Assembly: GCA_900764725.1 (NCBI GenBank)
Contig: CAAFPB010000218.1
Location: forward strand, 1-13,880
DNA from: an uncultured Catenibacterium sp.
GTDB taxonomy: Bacteria > Bacillota_I > Bacilli_A > Erysipelotrichales > Coprobacillaceae
Reading direction: 5' to 3'
DNA length: 13,880 nt
Part shown: positions 1-5,856 of the stretch, in pieces
How the letters are laid out: every line of letters begins with the position of its first letter
Numbering within the stretch: position 1 is the stretch's first letter
The notes under the pieces: model-generated
Told to the model about the DNA's origin: nothing
What the model saw: only the letters and a program-made list of their open reading frames with translations
The model's database searches: none
Position numbers and translations under genes: made by a program

Positions 1-23
1 TCAGACGTGTGCTCTTCCGATCT
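1..23. other. Illumina sequencing adapter remnant (not genomic)
   Basis: These bases end in gtgtgctcttccgatct and as a whole match the last 23 bases of the standard TruSeq read-2 adapter as I remember it. Bacterial sequence begins at about base 24. The stretch is an assembly or trimming artefact at a contig end. It supplies a false GTG start and five or six false N-terminal residues to the reading frame that runs into pheA. Confidence 0.96.
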
Positions 24-945
24 AGAAACATATGCGAAAACATTTGTCCAGGATACAATGAACTTATCTAAAAGCTATCAGTCTACTTTTATTCCTTTAA
101 AGAAATATGAAGCCACTGAACTTAAAGAACACTTTAAAGTAGGTTATCAAGGGGTTCCTGGATCTTTTTCTAACCAGGCTATGAAAAGCTGGTTTGGAGA
201 CATTGAAGGAATTAACTATCCACACTTTGAAGATGTCTATCAGGCATTAGAAAAAGGTGAAATAGATTATGGTGTTCTTCCTTTAGAAAACTCTTCTACA
301 GGTGCTATTAATGATAACTATGACTTACTCACTAAGTATGGCTTTTATATTGTCGGTGAACAATCTATCACAATAGATCAGAACTTACTTGGTATTAAAG
401 GTGCTACTCTAGAAGATATCAAAGATGTCTATAGTCATGTACAAGGTTTAAAACAGACTTCTGTTTTCTTGAATGCCTATCATATTGAAGGTCATGAGTA
501 TTTGAATACGGCTGCAGCTGCCAAATATATTAGTGAAGCACAGGATAAACATATCGGTGCCATTGCCTCTACTGAAGCAGCTAAATTATATGATCTAGAT
601 ATTATTGCCAAGGCAATACAGAATGATCAAAGCAATCATACACGCTTTATCATTATCGCAAGACAATATGAAATAAGACCAACAGCCAATCGTATCAGTA
701 TGGTCTTCACTGTTAATCATGAAGTTGGTGCGCTCTATGAAGTCATGAGAGTTGTCAAGGAACATAACATCAACATGGCTCGCATAGAATCAAGACCACT
801 TCCATTATCTCCATGGGAATACTATTTCTATTTAGATGTAGATGGAAACTTGAATCAGGATCATGTACAGCGTGCCTTACAGGAAATCAAAACATATACC
901 AATACATTTAGAATGATTGGTAACTATGAAAGGAAGGAATCATGA
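24..945 (+). CDS. pheA: Bifunctional chorismate mutase / prephenate dehydratase, 5'-truncated
   Basis: This enzyme makes phenylpyruvate from chorismate through prephenate, the committed branch to phenylalanine in the cytoplasm. The first 20 or so genuine residues (ETYAKTFVQDTMNLSKSYQ) look like the last helix of an AroQ-type chorismate mutase domain, so most of that domain is missing beyond the contig edge. The prephenate dehydratase domain follows, from VGYQGVPGSFSNQA at about base 139, with the catalytic-region Thr-Arg-Phe motif at 640-648. A C-terminal ACT domain carries the ESRP motif (787-798), which in this family binds phenylalanine for feedback inhibition. There is no genuine start in the window; the in-frame GTG at base 7 is adapter. 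The gene ends in a 4-base ATGA overlap with aroK, so the two are probably co-translated. The dehydratase and ACT assignment is secure; the mutase portion is inferred from a short remnant. Confidence 0.93.
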
Positions 946-1451
946 AAAATATCGTTTTAATTGGAATCATGGGAAGTGGTAAAACAACATTTGGAAAAAT
1001 TCTTTCACAACAAACAGGTCATGAAATGATAGATTTAGATGATTATCTAGTCAATCGTTTTAATATGTCCATTCCTGATATGTTTAAGATATCTGAAGAT
1101 TACTTCAGAAACAATGAAACAACATGTTGTCAGGAAGTATCAGAACTTGAAGGTAAAATCATCTCTACTGGTGGTGGAGTCATCAAGAGACCTGAAAACA
1201 TTGCATATTTAAAGAAGAATGGTGTTGTTTTCTATATTGACCGTCCAATTGAAGATATTGTGAAGGATGTTGATCCAAGTGGCAGACCTCTATTAAAGGA
1301 TGGTTCAGACAAGCTTTATGCTTTAGATAAAGAACGTAGAGATAAATATATGTCATCATGTGACTATCATATTATAAATGACGGTTCACTTGAAAAAGTC
1401 ATAGATACTATTCTAGATATCATGAAGAAGTACGATAAATCCCCATTATAA
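942..1451 (+). CDS. aroK: Shikimate kinase
   Basis: It phosphorylates shikimate to shikimate 3-phosphate with ATP, the fifth step from DAHP towards chorismate, in the cytoplasm. The 169-residue length is normal for a stand-alone kinase. Visible motifs are the P-loop GIMGSGKT (residues 8-15), the Asp-rich DLDD (31-34) that contributes to shikimate and Mg binding, the shikimate-binding Arg in YFRNNE (R56), the GGG loop (77-79), and the lid-region SGRPLL (R115). The ATG overlaps the pheA stop as ATGA and is preceded by AAGGAAGG, which supports this start. The order pheA-aroK makes an aromatic amino acid operon whose upstream part lies outside the window. The stop codon sits in the loop of the terminator hairpin. 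AroK and AroL cannot be told apart by sequence here. Confidence 0.95.
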   Translation: MKNIVLIGIMGSGKTTFGKILSQQTGHEMIDLDDYLVNRFNMSIPDMFKISEDYFRNNETTCCQEVSELEGKIISTGGGVIKRPENIAYLKKNGVVFYIDRPIEDIVKDVDPSGRPLLKDGSDKLYALDKERRDKYMSSCDYHIINDGSLEKVIDTILDIMKKYDKSPL

Positions 1452-1463
1452 GGGGATTTTTTT
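1437..1463 (+). terminator. Intrinsic terminator of the pheA-aroK operon
   Basis: AAATCCCC (1437-1444) pairs with GGGGATTT (1452-1459), giving 8 bp around a 7-base loop, followed by a T run through 1463. The aroK stop TAA (1449-1451) lies in the loop, so a terminating ribosome would cover the hairpin. Confidence 0.9.
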
Positions 1464-1467
1464 ATGT

Positions 1468-1496
1468 TTGCATAAAATGTAAATATGTACTATAAT
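1468..1496 (+). promoter_or_regulatory. SigA-type promoter of the purine permease gene
   Basis: TTGCAT (-35, 1468-1473) and a consensus TATAAT (-10, 1491-1496) are separated by 17 bases. Transcription would begin near 1503, leaving a leader of only about 20 bases. The ribosome binding site AGAGGAG is at 1511-1517. The leader is too short for a purine riboswitch, which often controls such permeases in Bacillota. Confidence 0.85.
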
Positions 1497-1523
1497 AGGG
1501 CTTTGTTTTGAGAGGAGAAAACA

Positions 1524-2843
1524 ATGGAAAAATTATTTCACTTAAAAGAACATGGGACAAGTGTTAAGACTGAAATACTAGCCGGTATTACAACTTTCTT
1601 AGCAATGGCCTATATTCTTGCAGTCAACCCTGCCATTCTAGGACAGGCACACATGAGTCATCAGGGTGTCTTCTTAGCGACTGCTATCTCTGCAGGTGCC
1701 GCAAGCATCTTCATGGGATTAATGGCTAACTACCCTGTATCCCTTGCGCCAGGGATGGGGGTTAACGCATTATTTACTTATACGATTGTAGGACAGATGG
1801 GATTATCACCTGAAGGTGCATTGGCTTGTGTATTTGTATCAGGTATTATCTTTGTGATCATTACAGTCACAAACATTCGTCGTATGATTATTAATGCGAT
1901 TCCTGCACAGTTAAAACTTGCGATTGGTGCAGGTATTGGTTTCTTTGTAGCTTTTGTAGGTTTAAAGAACGCAGGTATTGTAGTGGCAAGTGAATCTACT
2001 TTTGTCACTTTAGGAAACTTAAAGGATCCTACTGTATTACTCGCATTATTTGGAATCATCATTACTTTAGTATTACTTGTAAAGAATAAGCCTGCAGCTG
2101 TATTCTATGGCTTAATCATTACTGCAGTAGTTGGTGTAGTATTTGGTTCAATCTTTGGCTTAAAAGGTATGCCACAGTTACCTTCTAAACTTGTATCAGT
2201 TAACTTTGACTTTAGCTTAGTAGGTGCATTTGCGAGAGGATTCAACGAAATGATCACTCATCCACAGTGTATCGTTGCGATTTTCTCATTATTATTCGTA
2301 GACTTCTTTGATACTGCAGGTACATTAGTCGCTGTTGCATCTAAAGCAGACTTAATTGATGAAAATGGTGAATTAGTCAATGTTGAACGTGCCTTACTTG
2401 CTGATGCTGTAGGTACTGTATTTGGTTCAATGATTGGTACTTCTACAGTTACATCTTTCGTAGAATCTACTTCAGGTGTAGGTGTAGGAGGACGTACAGG
2501 ACTCACTTCATGTACTACAGGAATCTGTTTCTTATTAACAGTATTCTTCTATCCAGTATTATCTATGATCACTGATGCAGTCACTGCCCCAGCTTTAGTT
2601 ATCGTTGGTATCTTAATGGCTTCACAGTTAAAGGATATCAAGTGGGATAACCTCATCTATGCAGCAAGTGGTTTTGTGACTATCATCTTTATGATTCTTG
2701 GATATTCAATTAGTAATGGTATTGCCTTAGGATTCATTGTTTATGTTATCAGCATGATTGCGACAGGTCAGGCTAAAGACATCAACAAGATGGTATGGGT
2801 ATTATTCTTACTATTTATCGCATATTTCGCATTCTTAATCTAA
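1524..2843 (+). CDS. NCS2-family (AzgA-type) purine/nucleobase permease
   Basis: This is an integral cytoplasmic-membrane transporter, predicted to import hypoxanthine, guanine or adenine by proton symport, as described for AzgA and Bacillus PbuG. The 439-residue length fits. The sequence is hydrophobic throughout, with about 12-14 membrane segments. It has the N-terminal TEILAGITTFLAMAYI, the SLAPGMGVNALF motif after about residue 70, FVDFFDTAGTLV near residue 260, and the ESTSGVGVGGRTGLTS motif near residue 315; these are hallmarks of the AzgA branch rather than the UraA/xanthine branch. The ATG at 1524 has AGAGGAG seven bases upstream and directly precedes the conserved N-terminus. It is transcribed alone, between its own promoter and terminator. 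Which purine it prefers cannot be read from the sequence; PbuG-like is the most likely annotation. Confidence 0.93.
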   Translation: MEKLFHLKEHGTSVKTEILAGITTFLAMAYILAVNPAILGQAHMSHQGVFLATAISAGAASIFMGLMANYPVSLAPGMGVNALFTYTIVGQMGLSPEGALACVFVSGIIFVIITVTNIRRMIINAIPAQLKLAIGAGIGFFVAFVGLKNAGIVVASESTFVTLGNLKDPTVLLALFGIIITLVLLVKNKPAAVFYGLIITAVVGVVFGSIFGLKGMPQLPSKLVSVNFDFSLVGAFARGFNEMITHPQCIVAIFSLLFVDFFDTAGTLVAVASKADLIDENGELVNVERALLADAVGTVFGSMIGTSTVTSFVESTSGVGVGGRTGLTSCTTGICFLLTVFFYPVLSMITDAVTAPALVIVGILMASQLKDIKWDNLIYAASGFVTIIFMILGYSISNGIALGFIVYVISMIATGQAKDINKMVWVLFLLFIAYFAFLI

Positions 2844-2870
2844 AACCAGCATTGCTGGTTTTTTTTCTTT
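2842..2870 (+). terminator. Intrinsic terminator of the purine permease gene
   Basis: AACCAGC (2844-2850) pairs with GCTGGTT (2854-2860) around the loop ATT, with two further A-T pairs at the base and a T-rich tail to 2870. It begins within the stop codon (2841-2843). Confidence 0.92.
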
Positions 2871-2898
2871 TGTTCATATACTGTTTTTAAAAGTTGAG

Positions 2899-2904
2899 TA
2901 TAAT
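2899..2904 (+). promoter_or_regulatory. Probable -10 element for the barrel-protein gene
   Basis: A consensus TATAAT lies 23 bases before the ATG, right after the preceding terminator. No good -35 sits at 16-18 bases; TTCATA (2873-2878) is 20 bases away and TTGTTC (2870-2875) 23. The ribosome binding site AAAGGAG is at 2912-2918. Confidence 0.6.
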
Positions 2905-2927
2905 ATGACTTAAAGGAGTGATAAAAT

Positions 2928-3617
2928 ATGAATGATTTAATGAAAACCCCTAAAATAACACCAAGAATCCAGTCTACATTAAAACATACTGTAGAAGTAC
3001 CTGAAGTGATGTACAAAGCCAGTGGTATTAATGTGAATGGTAGACGTATAAAAAGCTTACTATTTAGTACAGATGTTGCTTTAATTGCGAATAATAATGC
3101 GGATGCGATCCTCTCTGTTTATCCTTTTACACCTACTATTCAGATTACTAATGCAATCATTGGTGTAGCTAGACAACCTGTATTTGTAGGAGTAGGTGGA
3201 GGCACTACTAATGGTGCAAGAGTATTTAAGATTGCCTTGGATGCAGAATTACATGGTGCAGCAGCTGTTGTACTTAATGCTCCTGTACATACAGAAATGA
3301 TTAGAGAACTATCACGTTTAGTAGATATTCCTATTGTCTTAACAGTTGTATCACTAGATGAAGACTTAGAAGAACGTATGTTACATAGTGGTGCAAGAAT
3401 CATTAATGTATCTGGTGGAAAGAATACTGTAGAAATCGTTAAAGCACTAAGAGCTATCGATAAGGACTTCCCAATTATTGCGACAGGTGGTCCAACAGAA
3501 GAAACAATTAAAGAAGTCATTGAAGCAGGTGCAAATGCAGTGACATTTACACCACCTACAAGTGCTGAAATATTTAAAGGTATGATGGAAAACTACCGTG
3601 AACAGATGAAGAAGTAG
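2928..3617 (+). CDS. Conserved (beta/alpha) barrel-like protein, function unknown
   Basis: I do not recognise a characterised function. The 229 residues alternate hydrophobic strands and helices and read as a soluble cytoplasmic (beta/alpha)8-barrel protein: strands near residues 43-47, 84-88 (PVFVGVGGG), 112-116 (AAVVLN), 135-139 (PIVLT), 157-161 (RIINVSGG), 182-186 (PIIATGG) and 203-207 (NAVTFTPP). The C-terminal ATGGPTEETIKEVIEAGANA (185-204) resembles the phosphate-binding end of phosphate-dependent barrels such as HisA/HisF, ThiE or TrpC, so a phosphorylated ligand is possible. The Gly-rich GVGGGTTNG (88-96) looks like a functional loop. There is no signal peptide or membrane segment. 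The ATG at 2928 has AAAGGAG nine bases upstream; a second ATG four codons later is less well placed. It is a stand-alone transcription unit, so its neighbours do not suggest a role. Database entries for such proteins may say hydrolase or barrel-domain protein without experimental support. Confidence 0.8.
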   Translation: MNDLMKTPKITPRIQSTLKHTVEVPEVMYKASGINVNGRRIKSLLFSTDVALIANNNADAILSVYPFTPTIQITNAIIGVARQPVFVGVGGGTTNGARVFKIALDAELHGAAAVVLNAPVHTEMIRELSRLVDIPIVLTVVSLDEDLEERMLHSGARIINVSGGKNTVEIVKALRAIDKDFPIIATGGPTEETIKEVIEAGANAVTFTPPTSAEIFKGMMENYREQMKK

Positions 3618-3636
3618 AAATTACTTCTTCTTTTTT
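3608..3636 (+). terminator. Intrinsic terminator overlapping the end of the barrel-protein gene
   Basis: GAAGAAGTA (3608-3616) pairs perfectly with TACTTCTTC (3622-3630) around the loop GAAAT, followed by six T. The left arm is coding sequence for the last residues, and the stop TAG (3615-3617) spans the stem-loop junction. Confidence 0.9.
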
Positions 3637-3679
3637 ATACAAAGATAAGCCTTTTGTTTAACAACTTTATCGCTATTTG

Positions 3680-3688
3680 TGTTATCAT
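3680..3688 (+). promoter_or_regulatory. Extended -10 promoter of the thyA-folA-plsC operon
   Basis: TGT followed by TATCAT (3683-3688) gives a TGn-extended -10 element. TTAACA (3658-3663) could serve as a -35 but at a long 19-base spacing. The position is about 30 bases before the thyA start and just after a terminator. Confidence 0.6.
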
Positions 3689-3703
3689 GTGGTCAAATGC
3701 ATA

Positions 3704-3711
3704 AAAGGAGG
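3704..3711 (+). promoter_or_regulatory. Strong ribosome binding site fixing the TTG start of thyA
   Basis: AAAGGAGG, near-perfectly complementary to the 16S 3' end, ends eight bases before TTG at 3720. No ATG or GTG is in frame at a usable distance, and the protein N-terminus after TTG ([15 protein letters not shown]) matches thymidylate synthases, so TTG is the real start. Confidence 0.88.
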
Positions 3712-3719
3712 AACATAAT

Positions 3720-4598
3720 TTGAAACAATATCTAGATATGTGTCAATATATCCTAGAACATGGAGAAGACCGTCCTGACCGCACAGGGACTGGTACACGT
3801 TCTGTATTTGGATATCAGACACGCTATGATTTACGTGAAGGATTTCCTCTTCTTACTACTAAGAAGATGTATTTACGTCCTATTGCGGAAGAACTATTAT
3901 GGTTTATCAAAGGTGATACAAATATTAAATATCTTGTAGACCGTAATGTAAAAATATGGAATGAATGGCCTTATGAAGACTTTAAGAAGAGTGAAGACTT
4001 CAATGGTGAAACATTAGAAGAATTTGTAGAAAAGATCAAGAATGATGATGAATTTGCGAAGAAGCATGGTAACTTAGGTCCTGTTTACGGGGCACAGTGG
4101 CGTAACTTCAATAATGAAGGGACTGACCAGTTAGTAAAATTGATTGATTCTTTAAAGAATAACCCATTCTCTAGAAGACATATTATTTCTGCATGGAATC
4201 CAAGTCAGGTAGATGAAATGGCTTTACCACCATGTCATACACTCATGCAGTTTTATGTATCTAGTGATAAGAAGTATTTAAGCTGTCAGTTATACCAAAG
4301 AAGTGCTGATACATTCTTAGGTGTTCCATTTAATATTGCATCTTATGCCTTACTTACATGTATGCTTGCACAAGTATGTGGTTATGAACCAAAGGAATTC
4401 ATTCATACAATCGGTGATGCTCATATTTATAAGGACCACTTTGATGTAGTCAAGACTCAGATTGAAAGAGAACCACTACCATTACCTCATCTTGTATTAA
4501 ATAAAGATATCGATAATCTCTTTGATTTCAAGATTGAAGATATTAAATTAGAAGGTTATCAATCTCATGGTCCATTGAAAGGTAAGGTCAGTGTATGA
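3720..4598 (+). CDS. thyA: Thymidylate synthase (ThyA)
   Basis: It methylates dUMP to dTMP using 5,10-methylenetetrahydrofolate and releases dihydrofolate. The family motifs are all present: [12 protein letters not shown] near residue 21, the catalytic cysteine in ALPPCHT (C172), the phosphate-binding SRRH just before it, [20 protein letters not shown], and HIYKDH near residue 236. At 292 residues it is longer than the 264-residue E. coli form because of an insert at about residues 85-120 (charged, containing [13 protein letters not shown]), as in the Lactobacillus casei type. The start is TTG with a strong ribosome binding site. The stop overlaps the folA start as ATGA, coupling the enzyme to the DHFR that regenerates its cofactor. 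The C-terminus is [13 protein letters not shown], where many homologues have a shorter, different tail. Assignment is secure. Confidence 0.97.
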   Translation: MKQYLDMCQYILEHGEDRPDRTGTGTRSVFGYQTRYDLREGFPLLTTKKMYLRPIAEELLWFIKGDTNIKYLVDRNVKIWNEWPYEDFKKSEDFNGETLEEFVEKIKNDDEFAKKHGNLGPVYGAQWRNFNNEGTDQLVKLIDSLKNNPFSRRHIISAWNPSQVDEMALPPCHTLMQFYVSSDKKYLSCQLYQRSADTFLGVPFNIASYALLTCMLAQVCGYEPKEFIHTIGDAHIYKDHFDVVKTQIEREPLPLPHLVLNKDIDNLFDFKIEDIKLEGYQSHGPLKGKVSV

Positions 4599-5059
4599 TT
4601 ACTATAATTGTTGCAGCAGATCAAAATAATCTCATTGGTAAAAAGGGAACAGACAATGGGATGCCTTGGCACAATAGTGAAGACTTCAAACATTTTAGAA
4701 ATACAACACTCAATCATACATTATTAATGGGGAAAACAACTTATCAGGCTATTGGTAAACCATTGCCTAAACGCCATACAATTGTCCTTTCTCATAATTT
4801 TGAAGATGATAGAGTAGAAGTAGTCGATGATTTAGTAGGCACTATTGAAGCTTTTAAAGAACGTGGTGAAGACCTCTTTATTTCAGGCGGTGCATCTGTA
4901 TATAAGCAGGCACTTCCATATTGTGACCAGATTCTTTTATCACGTATTCCTGGAGATTATACAGGAGAAACATATTTCCCAGACTTTTCTGAATATAACT
5001 ATCGTCTCGTAGAAGAAAAGCCATTTGAGACATTTACACTAGAAATCTATCAAAAATGA
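4595..5059 (+). CDS. folA: Dihydrofolate reductase
   Basis: It reduces dihydrofolate to tetrahydrofolate with NADPH, recycling the product of ThyA. The 154 residues include [15 protein letters not shown] at the N-terminus, [14 protein letters not shown] with the catalytic acid D30 (counterpart of E. coli D27), the NADPH-binding [22 protein letters not shown], and [13 protein letters not shown]. The Leu-Pro that usually follows Trp-His in the M20-loop region is Asn-Ser here (residues 27-28), and the loop just before it carries extra residues (TDN). Translation is probably coupled to thyA through the ATGA overlap, helped by AAGG at 4584-4587. The 3' end overlaps plsC by four bases in the same way. 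Bacillus usage would call it dfrA. Confidence 0.95.
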   Translation: MITIIVAADQNNLIGKKGTDNGMPWHNSEDFKHFRNTTLNHTLLMGKTTYQAIGKPLPKRHTIVLSHNFEDDRVEVVDDLVGTIEAFKERGEDLFISGGASVYKQALPYCDQILLSRIPGDYTGETYFPDFSEYNYRLVEEKPFETFTLEIYQK

Positions 5060-5778
5060 AAAGACTTATATTAATCATCTTTCGTTTCTTCTTTGAATTA
5101 CCAGTACTGATTTTCCAGTTAAAATATATTAAAAAGCATAAGGACACAATTCCTTTTGACAAGCGTATTGACTGGTCAAGAAGACTTTTAAAGAAAGCGA
5201 CTAAAAGAGCACGTGTTAACTTAACTATCACAGGCACAGAATATCTTCCTGGAACAGGCGGTTTCTTTGTAGCTCCTAACCATCAGGGATTATTTGATGT
5301 CCTTGCATTATTTGACAGTATTGAACGTCCTTTCAAGATTGTATTTAAAAAAGAACTATTAGATGTCATCTTTTTAAGAGATGTTGCGGAATTCATGGAA
5401 TATCCAGCTATTGATCGTACGAACCTAAGAGCCTCTATGAAGCTTATGAGACAAGTGAAAAAAGAAATGTCTGAAGGCATTCCTTATGTTATCTTCCCAG
5501 AAGGAACACGTTCTAAAAAGGGTAATGAATTATTAGAATTCAAGGGCGGTTCATTTAAACCAGCTATGGATGCACAGGTACCAATTATTCCATGTGTTAT
5601 GTATAACTGTTTTATGGTATTAGATAGTAACTCTATCAAGAGAGTGAATTGTGGTATTCATTATTTACCACCAATCCCTTATGAAGAATACAAGGATATG
5701 AATAGTGTAGAAGTAGCCAACCTTGTACAATCAAGAATACAAACAAAAATGGATGAACTCATCAAGGAACATGCTTAG
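5056..5778 (+). CDS. plsC: 1-acyl-sn-glycerol-3-phosphate acyltransferase (PlsC family)
   Basis: It is predicted to acylate lysophosphatidate at the sn-2 position to make phosphatidate, at the inner face of the cytoplasmic membrane. The catalytic NHQGLFD motif (H76, D81; HX4D) and the FPEGTRS acyl-acceptor motif (147-153) are intact, followed by FKGGSFKPAM near 163. A hydrophobic N-terminal stretch at about residues 4-26 (LILIIFRFFFELPVLIF) is a likely membrane anchor. The 240-residue length is typical. I see no clear ribosome binding site before the ATG; the ATGA overlap with folA suggests translational coupling. It is the last gene of the thyA-folA-plsC operon, and its stop lies in the terminator loop. 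The fold and motifs are clear, but a different lysophospholipid acceptor cannot be excluded. Confidence 0.9.
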   Translation: MKRLILIIFRFFFELPVLIFQLKYIKKHKDTIPFDKRIDWSRRLLKKATKRARVNLTITGTEYLPGTGGFFVAPNHQGLFDVLALFDSIERPFKIVFKKELLDVIFLRDVAEFMEYPAIDRTNLRASMKLMRQVKKEMSEGIPYVIFPEGTRSKKGNELLEFKGGSFKPAMDAQVPIIPCVMYNCFMVLDSNSIKRVNCGIHYLPPIPYEEYKDMNSVEVANLVQSRIQTKMDELIKEHA

Positions 5779-5794
5779 GCATGTTCTTTTTTTT
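5764..5794 (+). terminator. Intrinsic terminator of the thyA-folA-plsC operon
   Basis: GAACATGC (5767-5774) pairs perfectly with GCATGTTC (5779-5786) around the loop TTAG, with additional A-T and G-U pairs below and eight T (5787-5794). The plsC stop TAG (5776-5778) is in the loop. Confidence 0.93.
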
Positions 5795-5821
5795 ATCAAA
5801 CTATAAATAGAAGTAATAATT

Positions 5822-5830
5822 TGGTATAAT
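5822..5830 (+). promoter_or_regulatory. Extended -10 promoter of the dnaE operon
   Basis: TGG followed by consensus TATAAT (5825-5830) is a TGn-extended -10. No good -35 is visible at the expected distance (TATAAA at 5802-5807), as is tolerated by extended -10 promoters. A start site near 5837 excludes the upstream GTG at 5833 as the dnaE start. Confidence 0.8.
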
Positions 5831-5856
5831 GGGTGAACAAGGAAGGAGAGGATACA

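Noticed and set aside
7..24. GTG start for a complete prephenate dehydratase
   Set aside because: The codon is inside adapter sequence; the following residues are the end of a chorismate mutase helix, so the gene is truncated.
1778..2062. Antisense reading frame within the purine permease gene, and similar frames at 2258-2506, 3140-3520, 5034-5237, 5283-5480, 7608-7790, 7918-8106 and 11290-11502
   Set aside because: Each lies opposite a well-supported conserved gene, has no ribosome binding site or promoter that I can see, and its protein has low-complexity composition typical of shadow frames.
3637..3719. Folate or other riboswitch before thyA
   Set aside because: Only about 30 bases separate the predicted transcription start from the TTG codon, too short for a known folate riboswitch, and no paired structure is visible.
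942..5059. Possible TGA-as-tryptophan genetic code (Mollicutes relative)
   Set aside because: pheA, thyA and folA all end at TGA exactly where their families end and where the next gene starts, and Trp is encoded by TGG.
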